Assembly: GCA_012026795.1 (NCBI GenBank)
Contig: VEPM01000029.1
Location: forward strand, 1-52,337
Length of the DNA: 52,337 bases
Direction of reading: 5' to 3'
Origin: Candidatus Methanoperedens sp.
GTDB lineage: Archaea > Halobacteriota > Methanosarcinia > Methanosarcinales > Methanoperedenaceae
How positions within the stretch are numbered: position 1 is the stretch's first letter; every line of letters begins with the position of its first letter. This document shows, in pieces, positions 1 through 7,214 of the stretch. The translations under genes were made by a program, and so were the position numbers. The notes beneath the pieces are model-generated. The model made no database searches, had not been told where the DNA came from, and saw only the letters and a program-made list of their open reading frames with translations.

Positions 1-590
1 TCCACATTTATTGCAAAGACGACATATGCTGTTTTCTTGATAACATGACCATCCTGGTTAACATTGAATACGATACCATCAAGGTAGATGATAGGATATA
101 GTTCATTCAATTGCCTGCTCTGCCACTCCTTTGCAATTGGCAGGATCTTGTCAGTTATTCTCGTTACCATTTCGGCAGATACATCAAGGCCATATATTTT
201 ATTCATATGAGATTGGATATCCCGGTTGCTAACACCCTGAGCAAATAGAGAAGTGATCATCCCTTCAAGCTCGCTTGATATTGTTCTTTCATGTTTTTTG
301 ACAATGATGGGCTCAAATACGCCATTTGTGTCCCGTGGGATATTCAGTTCCATATTTCCAAATTGACTTTTGACGGTCTTTTTAGAATGGCCATTCCTGG
401 AATTGTCAGTGTTCTTGTTTTTCCAATCATATCTGGAATAGCCAAGTTCATTGGTTATTTCTTCTTCCAAAGCTTCTTGAAGAACGCCTTTTATCTCGGC
501 AATAAATGCATTCTCGATGCTTTTTCCATCTTTCAGATTATTTTCCCTAAGCCATTCTCTCGCTTGTTCTCTTGTAAACAATTTTGCCAT
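1..590 (-). mobile_element. IS256-family (mutator) transposase, N-terminal part, cut by window edge
   Basis: The minus strand reads open from an ATG at 590 to the left edge, giving the first 196 residues of a transposase. The N-terminal region has the family pattern: a short basic start, an ELGYSRYD stretch, an SRNGHSKKTVKS stretch and an NIPRDTNG segment. Residue 171 is the Asp of an IYLDGI motif, expected to be the first catalytic Asp of the DDE triad. The remaining catalytic residues lie outside the window. IS256 elements move by copy-and-paste transposition through circular intermediates. Nothing in the visible part is broken, so the element may be active. The IS terminus should lie between this start and about 650, but the other terminus is not visible, so its inverted repeat cannot be confirmed. 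Confidence 0.85.
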
Positions 591-943
591 TTTGCTCGAC
601 TCCTATTACTTTCTTTCAAGTTAATAGAAGTTTCAACAAAATCGGTTACACTCCCAGATATCTTATTAAATAAACTCTTTACTGAGGGGTGAACTCTCTG
701 TTCAACATCTTTTCGTATCATGGTGGCTAATTGTACATTTGGCTTTTCTAAAAGAAGGGCTGACACTGCTACTTCGATGGCTCCTATTAGATGGGAGTCT
801 GTTGCTCTCTCAATATCTGGCAACAGAGTAATTAATCGACCTAGTTCGTTCTGAATGGTGTCGTCAAGCTCCTTTTGAGTATTAGAGTTCACTTTATTGA
901 TCAATTGCTCAATTCTTTCGGAAATATTTTCTTTCTCTCTCAT
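533..943 (-). pseudogene. Small hydrophilic protein, probably truncated by the IS256 insertion
   Basis: A 136-residue reading frame whose last roughly 25 codons run in another frame over the start of the IS256 transposase. A 58-bp antiparallel-free overlap of this kind is unusual, and the tail (rich in N, R, K and E) looks like out-of-frame IS sequence. The best reading is a host gene whose 3' end was replaced by the insertion. The visible part is helical and charged (ISERIEQLINKVN, DELTHL-free) with no membrane segment and no family I recognise. Codons before about 640 would be native sequence. It could instead be a complete small gene that happens to overlap the transposase. Confidence 0.4.
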
Positions 944-1435
944 GTTTCTTTTTCCAAATTAAAGACGGACTATGCATTCTAATTTGCATTTGCATCGTGT
1001 ATATATCATACCATTATAGGAGTAGTATACGCACCTATCACACATTTATATCCATTGTACTAATAAATTTTTTCTTTGATGTGCGCCTAAATTAGAATCG
1101 AAGAAAGTAGTTCTGTATTCCATCGTCTATGAGAGCATGAGAATAAGCGCGTGTTGCAGTCACCCCAAATCCCGTACAAATGTTACGAGGTCTGTAGATA
1201 CGTTTTAACTATATATGATCTTATTGAATAATATAGTCTTAATTTATCAAACCCAAAAACTTACGATTATGCGTTTAATTCTATACAATATGGATTATAT
1301 TGTATCACGCCAAAATTACCAATACGAATTGAAACCCCCCTAACATCCCCCATAATACTAAAAAGAGAATTATGGAACAAAACCTTTATCATTTACCGAT
1401 ACAATTACGGGATGCCCCCATCATTGAATCAATGT
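944..1435. other. Intergenic AT-rich stretch with no gene seen
   Basis: About 490 bp between the truncated small gene and tRNA-His. It is AT-rich with several TATA-like runs (around 1000 and 1210). No reading frame in it has a start, a ribosome site and plausible protein composition. It presumably holds the promoters of the minus-strand gene and of the tRNA. Confidence 0.5.
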
Positions 1436-1508
1436 GCCTGGGTGGGGTAGCTGGTTATCCTATGGGACTGTGGATCCTACGACCCGGGTTCGAATCCCGG
1501 CCCGGGCC
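1436..1508 (+). tRNA. tRNA-His (GUG anticodon)
   Basis: Full cloverleaf by eye. Acceptor stem 1436-1442 pairs with 1501-1507 (one G-U pair), the anticodon arm 1463-1479 has a 5-bp stem and loop CTGTGGA, and the T arm carries TTCGAAT. Anticodon GTG is at 1470-1472 after T33. Position 73 is C, as in all tRNA-His, and CCA is encoded at 1509-1511. The base before the acceptor stem (1435) is T, so the essential G-1 of tRNA-His is not encoded here and would have to be added after transcription by a Thg1-like enzyme. The next gene starts 28 bp beyond the tRNA. Confidence 0.95.
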
Positions 1509-1535
1509 CCATTGTTTTTATTTAGAGCCCTGCAT

Positions 1536-2504
1536 ATGTCCGGATATAATATTTTAAGAATTCCCAGGCCAAAAAAACAATATATTTTCATTTTACTGGC
1601 AGTAATAATTTTATTTTTTATTTTGGGCAATAGCATGTTTAAAACACAGGAAATCCCGGAAAAACCAGAGCCATCGGTTTCAATAGGTTGTGACAGGGTA
1701 TTATGGAAAGATACGGAAGAATTACTCGAAGCGACGATAAAGAACATAGATAACCCCTCTTTTGAATGGGAATCAGACGGCACAAATATCGGTAATGGCC
1801 AGAAAATTTTACAAAAATTTAAGGTTGGAGAGCATTTAATATTGCTCAATGTGACTTTTAATAACCAGACTCTCAATGCAAAAAAATCCATTATTGTCAT
1901 TGAATCAGTTAATGGTGTTACTCTTCACGAATATGCAGCTTCAAAAAACCAGTGGGGATTCCAGATCATGTTCAAAGGAAAAAATATGGGAGTAAATGGG
2001 GTAATGGTTTCTGTAGATCCATTTCCTCCTTCGCAAGTAAATGCTTGCGGTGCAGTTTCAACAAAAGCACTTTATTCGGGAAATCATACCTGGAAGGCTG
2101 AATATCGTGGTGCTGTGATAGCATCCGGCACTTTCTATATCAAGGAAGCAAGCGAATTAAAGATCGACAGAATTGAAATCGCGCCCAGTTATTTTGCTGG
2201 TAGTGATGTTAAGGCAAAGATCATTCTTATGAACACAGGGTCTGCTGCGATCGCAGGATTCGAGACTAAGACGATTGCAATAAATAATGATTATGCCTGG
2301 ATGGGAGATAAGGCGAAAAGAGAATATTCTAATCAATATAATGCAGATATCAAGCCTGGTGAATTATATGAACTCCCGATACAGATGACAATTCCAGAAA
2401 AAGTAAGTGGAATAAGACCGTCAGGAAAATATACTATAACAGTTAATTTATTATTACAGGGAAAGACGGTGGATACAAAAATTGTTACCACGCAAGTCAA
2501 ATAG
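1536..2504 (+). CDS. Membrane-anchored extracellular protein of unknown function
   Basis: 322 residues from the ATG at 1536. The frame stays open further upstream but that part lies inside tRNA-His, so the first ATG after the tRNA is taken as the start. A basic N-terminus (RPKKQ) precedes one strong membrane segment at about residues 16-36 (ending LFFILGNSMF), then about 285 residues predicted outside the cell. The exterior part is beta-rich with two Ig-like-looking modules: a first with WESDGTNIG, and a second from about residue 210 (DRIEIAPSYFAGSD through a C-terminal ITVNLLLQGKTVD strand) resembling a CARDB-type fold. I do not recognise a named family. Its likely role is cell surface. Confidence 0.75.
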   Translation: MSGYNILRIPRPKKQYIFILLAVIILFFILGNSMFKTQEIPEKPEPSVSIGCDRVLWKDTEELLEATIKNIDNPSFEWESDGTNIGNGQKILQKFKVGEHLILLNVTFNNQTLNAKKSIIVIESVNGVTLHEYAASKNQWGFQIMFKGKNMGVNGVMVSVDPFPPSQVNACGAVSTKALYSGNHTWKAEYRGAVIASGTFYIKEASELKIDRIEIAPSYFAGSDVKAKIILMNTGSAAIAGFETKTIAINNDYAWMGDKAKREYSNQYNADIKPGELYELPIQMTIPEKVSGIRPSGKYTITVNLLLQGKTVDTKIVTTQVK

Positions 2505-2526
2505 GTCATAATCTGGTCTATTAGTG

Positions 2527-2649
2527 CCTATCCGAAAAATCAATAAATAGTATATTTCCGAATTAACCGAGAGCACAGAGAGCACGGAGACGTACTTAAA
2601 AAATCTCTGTGCTCTCTGTGACCTCTGTGGTTTTGACTTTTCGGATCGG
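2527..2649. repeat. MITE-like inverted-repeat element carrying the GAGCACAGAG palindrome
   Basis: The outer termini 2527-2538 and 2638-2649 are inverted copies (11 of 12 match, core TCCGAAAA/TTTTCGGA). Inside, 2574-2590 and 2604-2620 form a 17-bp inverted repeat with one mismatch around a 13-base loop. The whole unit would fold into one long stem. Dispersed repeats with this GAGCACAGAGAGCAC core are common in many environmental genomes and are often mis-annotated as proteins; the minus-strand frames here (GHREHRD-type peptides) are that artefact. It encodes no transposase and would need one in trans, or it is a transcribed hairpin. Confidence 0.7.
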
Positions 2650-2683
2650 TTCTTAGTTCCTTTACGCAATTTTGTATGTTAAT

Positions 2684-2776
2684 TTCCGTAACGGTATTTT
2701 TGCTCCGAAATCCCGTTACGGAAATTATACTGCAGATTCCCGTTACGCAATTGTCTAATTTACTTTCCGTAACGGG
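2684..2776. promoter_or_regulatory. Cluster of four CCGTWACGG palindromic sites upstream of the recombinase gene
   Basis: The 9-bp motif CCGTAACGG or its complement CCGTTACGG (one copy ends in C) occurs at 2686-2694, 2713-2721, 2740-2748 and 2767-2775. The spacing is strictly 27 bp start to start in all three intervals. Related sites lie at 4275-4289, about 4303-4312 and 4691-4704. Regular spacing of a palindrome close to two and a half helical turns suggests cooperative binding by a dimeric regulator, or an iteron-like array. The bound protein is unknown. Confidence 0.6.
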
Positions 2777-3013
2777 AAGTAAATACAACATTTTTATTTA
2801 AACCTCTTATTTTAATTTATAGGACACGTTCTATAATCTGGCAGAGATTAATCTATCCAGGGAAGTAATTACCAATCAAATATTTTGTTGCTTAAAAATT
2901 ATTTGCGATTTTGAGGCAAAAAGTACCAAAAAAAAGGCAAAACAGCAAAAAGTGTATATAATGTTGATTATACGCAGTTTTTATATACCTGAAATGCCAA
3001 AAATAAGGGTATT

Positions 3014-3850
3014 ATGCAGGATGAACTTCCAATACCATTGAAGAAACTTGAAACCGAGTTAAAGCTAAGGGGATTTTCCAGGCAGACCTCGAAGATGTAT
3101 CTTTTCTATAACCGTAAGTTTCTTGAATTTATTAAAAAGAATCCGGAAGAAATAACAGACGAAGATATCAAGGAGTTCCTCGCATCAAAAATGTCAGATG
3201 ATTCATTATCAAATTCCTCGATCGCGCTCATAAAAGCATCTCTTAAATTCTTCTATTCAGAGATGCTCGGGAAAAATATGTCTTTGATAAAGACGCCAAA
3301 AGCAACGAAAGAATTGCCAGTAGTATTGAGCCGCGAAGAAATAAGAAAACTTATCGACAATACGGAAAACATAAAGCACAAGCTTTTGATTGAACTCCTT
3401 TATTCCACAGGGTTAAGGCTTTCTGAATGCACAAATCTACAATACTCAAATCTTGATCTGAATGATGGTATCGGCTGGGTGCGCCTGGGAAAAGGAGCAA
3501 AGGACAGGATATTCATTATTTCAGAATTATTCAGGAAAGACCTTCTGGACTACATGGAAAAAACAAGGGCCAATGGCAAAGGATACATTTTTTCTGTAAA
3601 TGGCAGGAAAATGTCGCCACGTGGCCTTCAGCACGCTATAAAAGTATCTGCTTTGCGCGCTGGAATCGAGAAACCGGTGCATGTACACACGCTCCGGCAT
3701 TCTTTTGCCACGCATCTTCTTGAGAACGGCGTGGATATACGAAAAATCCAGAAGCTTCTCGGGCATTCGAATCTACAAACTACCCAGATATACACCCAGG
3801 TATCTTCAGATGAAATAAAGAAAATCAAAAGCCCGCTGGATATGCTGTGA
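3014..3850 (+). CDS. xerA: Tyrosine recombinase, XerA type
   Basis: 278 residues, the usual length of archaeal XerA-type recombinases. The N-terminal SAM-like core-binding domain (about 1-90) is followed by the catalytic domain. The active-site residues are all present: Arg135 in TGLRLSE, a Lys in GKGAKDR, His225 and Arg228 in HTLRHSFATH, His251 in LLGHSN, and the nucleophile Tyr260 in TQIYTQV. Archaeal XerA resolves chromosome dimers at dif, while relatives serve as integrases. It stands alone with its own promoter region, which contains the 27-bp-spaced palindromes and a TATA-like stretch near 2985. No mobile-element genes adjoin it, so a chromosome role is favoured. Confidence 0.9.
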   Translation: MQDELPIPLKKLETELKLRGFSRQTSKMYLFYNRKFLEFIKKNPEEITDEDIKEFLASKMSDDSLSNSSIALIKASLKFFYSEMLGKNMSLIKTPKATKELPVVLSREEIRKLIDNTENIKHKLLIELLYSTGLRLSECTNLQYSNLDLNDGIGWVRLGKGAKDRIFIISELFRKDLLDYMEKTRANGKGYIFSVNGRKMSPRGLQHAIKVSALRAGIEKPVHVHTLRHSFATHLLENGVDIRKIQKLLGHSNLQTTQIYTQVSSDEIKKIKSPLDML

Positions 3851-3895
3851 TTTTATAAAAAAATAAATAAAATTAAATAATATAATTTTATTTCA

Positions 3896-4183
3896 TTACC
3901 ATTTTATTTCGCCCCGGCTCTCATGCATCAATCTTTCTTTCTCTTTATTAATTTCCATTTCCCTGCGAGCAATTGCTTGCATTGCTTCACTCGGTTTGTA
4001 ATTTACACTGATCCTGTGCTTCTGCTCTTTCGAATAAACAATATAGCCATAGCAAAGGAAGACCGCTGTTGCTATCGGGATAAGGAATACCCAGCCGGTC
4101 ACAAAACTCATAAAAGCCAGACCTATCAATGAGGTAAAGCCATATTTCGGCTTTTTACTCTTGAACTTTTCATTTGTATTCAT
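3896..4183 (-). CDS. Small membrane protein with two TM segments and a charged tail
   Basis: 95 residues from the ATG at 4183. AGGTG lies seven bases upstream, and the longer GTG start would sit inside that ribosome site. A basic cytoplasmic N-terminus (KFKSKKPKYG) is followed by two membrane segments at roughly residues 20-38 and 40-60, then a helical charged C-terminal tail (EINKEKERLMHES). No family recognised. It is convergent with the recombinase gene. Its 5' side faces a TTCG-palindrome (4233-4249) that may be its operator. Confidence 0.65.
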   Translation of the reverse strand: MNTNEKFKSKKPKYGFTSLIGLAFMSFVTGWVFLIPIATAVFLCYGYIVYSKEQKHRISVNYKPSEAMQAIARREMEINKEKERLMHESRGEIKW

Positions 4184-4232
4184 ATTGAGCACCTTTTCTT
4201 ATTATAACTTTCTTCTCTGAGGTTATAATCAT

Positions 4233-4320
4233 TTCGTATAGGTACGAACAACTATATAATTTAATTTACATTGAATTGCGTAACGCAATATTTAAATTGA
4301 TTCGCGTAACGGATTTAAAA
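4233..4320. promoter_or_regulatory. TTCG/CGAAC palindrome and CGTWACG palindromes in the promoter region
   Basis: TTCGTATAGGTACGAAC at 4233-4249 is the first of three related palindromes (the others are 4431-4447 and 4568-4584). A near-perfect ATTGCGT-A-ACGCAAT palindrome follows at 4275-4289, with another CGTAACG site near 4305. The stretch lies upstream of the minus-strand membrane gene. Two operator classes thus share one 550-bp zone. Confidence 0.5.
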
Positions 4321-4372
4321 TATATCATTTAAAGGATCAGTTAGATAAAAATTTCCCATCCAATATGTAGGT

Positions 4373-4492
4373 TAGTGGGCAGAAAGGGGGATTATGGTGG
4401 TATATAAAAAAATTTCTCTGCCCACTACAATTCGCATATATACGAACAATAGTATTTATAGTTTACGGTTCTTGTAAACATGAGCATTTATT
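4373..4492 (+). repeat. Direct repeat unit 1: long-loop hairpin, palindrome, TATA box, hexapeptide ORF
   Basis: TAGTGGGCAGA at 4373-4383 is perfectly complementary to 4417-4427 (11 bp, 33-base loop). It is followed by the palindrome TTCGCATATATACGAAC (4431-4447), a TATA-like AGTATTTATAG about four bases on, and about 20 bases further an ATGAGCATTTAT start (six codons). The same order recurs in unit 2 immediately downstream. TATA-to-ATG spacing fits a leaderless transcript. Whether a peptide or an RNA matters is open. Confidence 0.6.
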
Positions 4493-4504
4493 CTAAATAG
4501 GAGG

Positions 4505-4675
4505 TAGTGGGCTTTTGGGATTTATGGTGTATGACATCGAAAAAAAATTTTTCTCTGCCCACTACAATTCGTATATATGCGAACTAAAGTATTTATAGTT
4601 AACTGTCATAATTATAATGAGCATTAATACATGGACAGGATATCTCTGTCTGGAACAGGCTAAAATACCGTGACG
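4505..4675 (+). repeat. Direct repeat unit 2: hairpin, palindrome, TATA box, 18-codon ORF
   Basis: TAGTGGGC at 4505-4512 pairs with GCCCACTA at 4557-4564 (8 bp, 44-base loop). It is followed by TTCGTATATATGCGAAC (4568-4584), a TATA-like AAGTATTTATAG, and a leaderless-looking ATGAGCATTAAT start at about 4618. That frame runs 18 codons to a TGA. The copies are identical over CTCTGCCCACTACAATTCG and over the promoter core, but their loops differ. Sequence conservation is thus in the stem, operator and promoter rather than in the peptide. Confidence 0.55.
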
Positions 4676-4712
4676 GCATCTATATATATTCCCGTAACGC
4701 AATTAGCATAAT

Positions 4713-4961
4713 ATGACTGAACGTAAATATACCCGCTGGAAAAAATGCCTTATATGTAACGATTTTGTGAAACTCATGTTCCCGGAGGATGCAAGGGATA
4801 TGCTCATGATTTACGAACCCGTAGAAGGAATGAGTGACGAATCCGGCAACTGGAAGAAAAAACAGATGGGATATATACACCGGTCATGTCTTTTAAAAGC
4901 TGCATCAATAAAGCCTAAATCCAATGAAGAAAGAAACAGCGGTATTTCAGAGGGCATATAG
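4713..4961 (+). CDS. Small protein with CxxC and HxxC, likely zinc binding
   Basis: 82 residues. A basic N-terminus precedes CLIC (residues 13-16), and a HRSC motif follows at about 56-59. Together these would make a single Cys/His zinc knuckle of the treble-clef sort. The middle is acidic. Its stop codon overlaps the GTG start of the UbiD gene by one base (TAGTG), so the two should be translationally coupled. Another CGTAACG site (4691-4704) lies just upstream. Function unknown; the coupling suggests a partner or regulator of the UbiD enzyme or its operon. It is not a UbiX-type flavin prenyltransferase. Confidence 0.7.
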   Translation: MTERKYTRWKKCLICNDFVKLMFPEDARDMLMIYEPVEGMSDESGNWKKKQMGYIHRSCLLKAASIKPKSNEERNSGISEGI

Positions 4962-6403
4962 TGGCATTTAAGGATTTACGGGAATTCATTGAAATTCTCG
5001 AAAAACGGGGACTTCTGAAACGAATAAAAACAGAAGTAAGTGCTGAGCTTGAGATCACTGAAATTCTTGACAGATGTGTTAAAAAGAATGGCCCTGCACT
5101 TCTGTTTGAAAATGTAAAAGGCTTCAGGATACCTGTATTTGCCAATGCATTCGGTACAATGGAACGAATGTGCCTTGCACTTGATGTAAATGATCTTGAT
5201 GAAATCGGAGCAAGGATACGCAAACTCATGGAATTTGAAGCCCCATCAGGGTTATGGGAAGGAATAAAGAAGCTTCCTGAGGTTGTTGAACTTACATCAT
5301 TTGCCCCAAAATACGTAAAATCAGGCCCATGCAAGGAAATAATTCTTAAAGAAAGGTTTTCACTTGATGACCTTCCCATATTGAAATGCTGGCCGGAGGA
5401 TGGCGGGCGCTTCATTACACTTCCTCTTGTATTCACAAGGAACCCAAAAACCCAAAAGCAGAACGTGGGAATGTACAGGATGCAGATCTATGACGGAAAG
5501 ACCACAGGCATGCACTGGCATATCCATAAACACGGCGCAAGGGATTACGCTGATTCGGCAGGAAACGGAAAAATCGAGGTTGCGGTTGCTATCGGGGCAG
5601 ATCCTTCTGTTGTATATTCGGCAACTGCGCCGCTTCCCGATAATATCGATGAGATGATGTTTGCAGGATTCCTGCGCAAAAAGAACGTGGAGCTTGTTAA
5701 ATGTGAAACAGTTGACCTTTATGTTCCTTCACATGCCGAAATTATCCTTGAAGGATATGTGGATGAAAAAGAGCGCCGCACAGAAGGGCCTTTTGGCGAC
5801 CACACAGGATATTATTCACTTGCAGATAAATTCCCGGTGTTCCATGTAACATGCATTACACACCGCAAGAATCCGATCTACCATGCGACCGTTGTGGGAA
5901 TACCGCCAATGGAAGACGCATATCTGGGGAAAGCAACCGAAAGGATCTTCCTTCCTCTCATGAAAGCCCAGCTTCCTGAAATTGTCGATGTGAACCTGCC
6001 TGTTGAAGCTGTTTTCCATAACCTGTGCATCGTGTCAATAAAAAAGCGGTATCCCGGGCACGCAAAAAAAGTCATGTTCGCACTCTGGGGAATGGGGCAG
6101 ATGATGTTCGCAAAGACCATAATCGTTCTTGATGATGATGTAAATGTGCAGGATATGAGAGAAGTTCTCTGGGCAACGACCACGCGAATGGACCCTGCAA
6201 TGGACGTTACGATAATCGATAAAGCGCCGACTGATACGCTTGACCATGCTTCGCCCCTACCCAACCTTGGCTCAAAAATGGGAATTGACGCCACGCGAAA
6301 AGGACCGGGAGAAGGATTCAACAGGGAATGGCCTGATGCTTTGAAAATGGATCCGGCAGTAAAAGCACGGGTGGATAACATCTGGAAAGAACTTGGATTA
6401 TAA
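4961..6403 (+). CDS. UbiD-family decarboxylase (prenyl-FMN dependent)
   Basis: 480 residues, typical full length. UbiD enzymes reversibly decarboxylate aromatic or alpha,beta-unsaturated acids using prenylated FMN made by UbiX. The conserved Arg173 in MYRMQ and the acidic pair Glu271/Glu275 in ERRTEGPFGDHTG match the catalytic Arg and Glu positions of the family. Two roles fit an archaeon: the decarboxylation step of the futalosine menaquinone pathway (MqnL type), or anhydromevalonate-phosphate decarboxylase of the archaeal mevalonate pathway. A nearby UbiA prenyltransferase and a MqnC in the same window favour menaquinone, but many archaea lacking menaquinone keep a UbiD of this size. The start is GTG overlapping the upstream stop. 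It converges on the GPN GTPase with two bases between the stops. Confidence 0.88.
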   Translation: MAFKDLREFIEILEKRGLLKRIKTEVSAELEITEILDRCVKKNGPALLFENVKGFRIPVFANAFGTMERMCLALDVNDLDEIGARIRKLMEFEAPSGLWEGIKKLPEVVELTSFAPKYVKSGPCKEIILKERFSLDDLPILKCWPEDGGRFITLPLVFTRNPKTQKQNVGMYRMQIYDGKTTGMHWHIHKHGARDYADSAGNGKIEVAVAIGADPSVVYSATAPLPDNIDEMMFAGFLRKKNVELVKCETVDLYVPSHAEIILEGYVDEKERRTEGPFGDHTGYYSLADKFPVFHVTCITHRKNPIYHATVVGIPPMEDAYLGKATERIFLPLMKAQLPEIVDVNLPVEAVFHNLCIVSIKKRYPGHAKKVMFALWGMGQMMFAKTIIVLDDDVNVQDMREVLWATTTRMDPAMDVTIIDKAPTDTLDHASPLPNLGSKMGIDATRKGPGEGFNREWPDALKMDPAVKARVDNIWKELGL

Positions 6404-6405
6404 AA

Positions 6406-7170
6406 TTAATCCTTGCCCAGGTCTTCCCCTCCATGATATATCTGCTGCACTGTATTGTATATGTCTTCCATGCCTGATCCATAAGTCGAAGAAACCGGAA
6501 TAATATTCTGGCTTGCCCCAAATGATTTGAGCGCTGAAAGGAATTCAATACTTAGCTGGCTTTGCATCGTAGGTACCTCCTTATGGATATCATCTTCAAG
6601 ATCCATAATATTCCTGCTCCAGTTAATTATTTTCTCGCGTTCATCATCTTTTAGCAGATCTGATTTTGGAAGGATATTCAAGAATGGGACATTGAACCTC
6701 ATCTGGACAGAAGCAGCCTGGAGCATCAATGAAATAAATCCGGATGGCGTTTTTGAAATTATGGGATCATACAGGAAACCGATGATCGACTGGTCGGCAC
6801 CAAGAGCATCAATAAGGAATTTCCCGGACTGGCGAAGAACAAATAGTTCCATCTGCCCTGGCGTGTCAAAAATGACATAATCGGAATCATAGCTTTCAAT
6901 TATCTCTTTCATCTCATCAATATTCAAAGTAAGAAGATCTGCTGCAATGATCTGGGCTCCGTTTGGCCCGACCCCGTATTCCTTTATTACATCGCCCAGT
7001 CTTACCCAGTCACGGATATCCACATCAGGGGCATAAGGGGCATTTTCAATGCCTGGATCAAGATTTACCGTAATTGCATCAAAATCCTGGTCTTCCATCC
7101 ATCCGAAAAAAGCGTTCGTAAGTGAAGACTTGCCGCTTCCCGCCGAGCCGATAAAATAAAGATTGATCAT
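6406..7170 (-). CDS. GPN-loop GTPase
   Basis: 254 residues from the ATG at 7170; a longer frame upstream lacks family similarity and would run into the UbiA start. The P-loop GSAGSGKS is at residues 8-15, the family-defining Gly-Pro-Asn insert is at about 68-70 (VGPNGA), a DTPGQME switch follows, and PKSDLL is the base-recognition motif. GPN GTPases form homodimers. The eukaryotic members help assemble RNA polymerase II; the archaeal role is not settled. It is divergently transcribed from the UbiA gene with a 44-bp gap, so the two may share a promoter region. Confidence 0.93.
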   Translation of the reverse strand: MINLYFIGSAGSGKSSLTNAFFGWMEDQDFDAITVNLDPGIENAPYAPDVDIRDWVRLGDVIKEYGVGPNGAQIIAADLLTLNIDEMKEIIESYDSDYVIFDTPGQMELFVLRQSGKFLIDALGADQSIIGFLYDPIISKTPSGFISLMLQAASVQMRFNVPFLNILPKSDLLKDDEREKIINWSRNIMDLEDDIHKEVPTMQSQLSIEFLSALKSFGASQNIIPVSSTYGSGMEDIYNTVQQIYHGGEDLGKD

Positions 7171-7214
7171 TGCTATCAGGTAGTAAATACAGGTCAAAAG
7201 AGAAAAGATTTTTG

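Noticed and set aside
291-692. Plus-strand 133-residue protein
   Set aside because: It is the shadow of the IS256 transposase on the minus strand.
1434-1557. Protein starts within tRNA-His
   Set aside because: The tRNA is unmistakable; the real start of the downstream gene is at 1536.
2454-2791. Two minus-strand hypothetical proteins (71 and 83 residues)
   Set aside because: They are translations of the GAGCACAGAG inverted repeat and the CGTAACG palindromes; no ribosome site and typical repeat-derived GHREHRD peptides.
4373-4584. dif or att site of the nearby XerA-type recombinase
   Set aside because: The TTCG palindromes sit exactly upstream of TATA boxes and occur three times, which fits operators better than a single recombination site.
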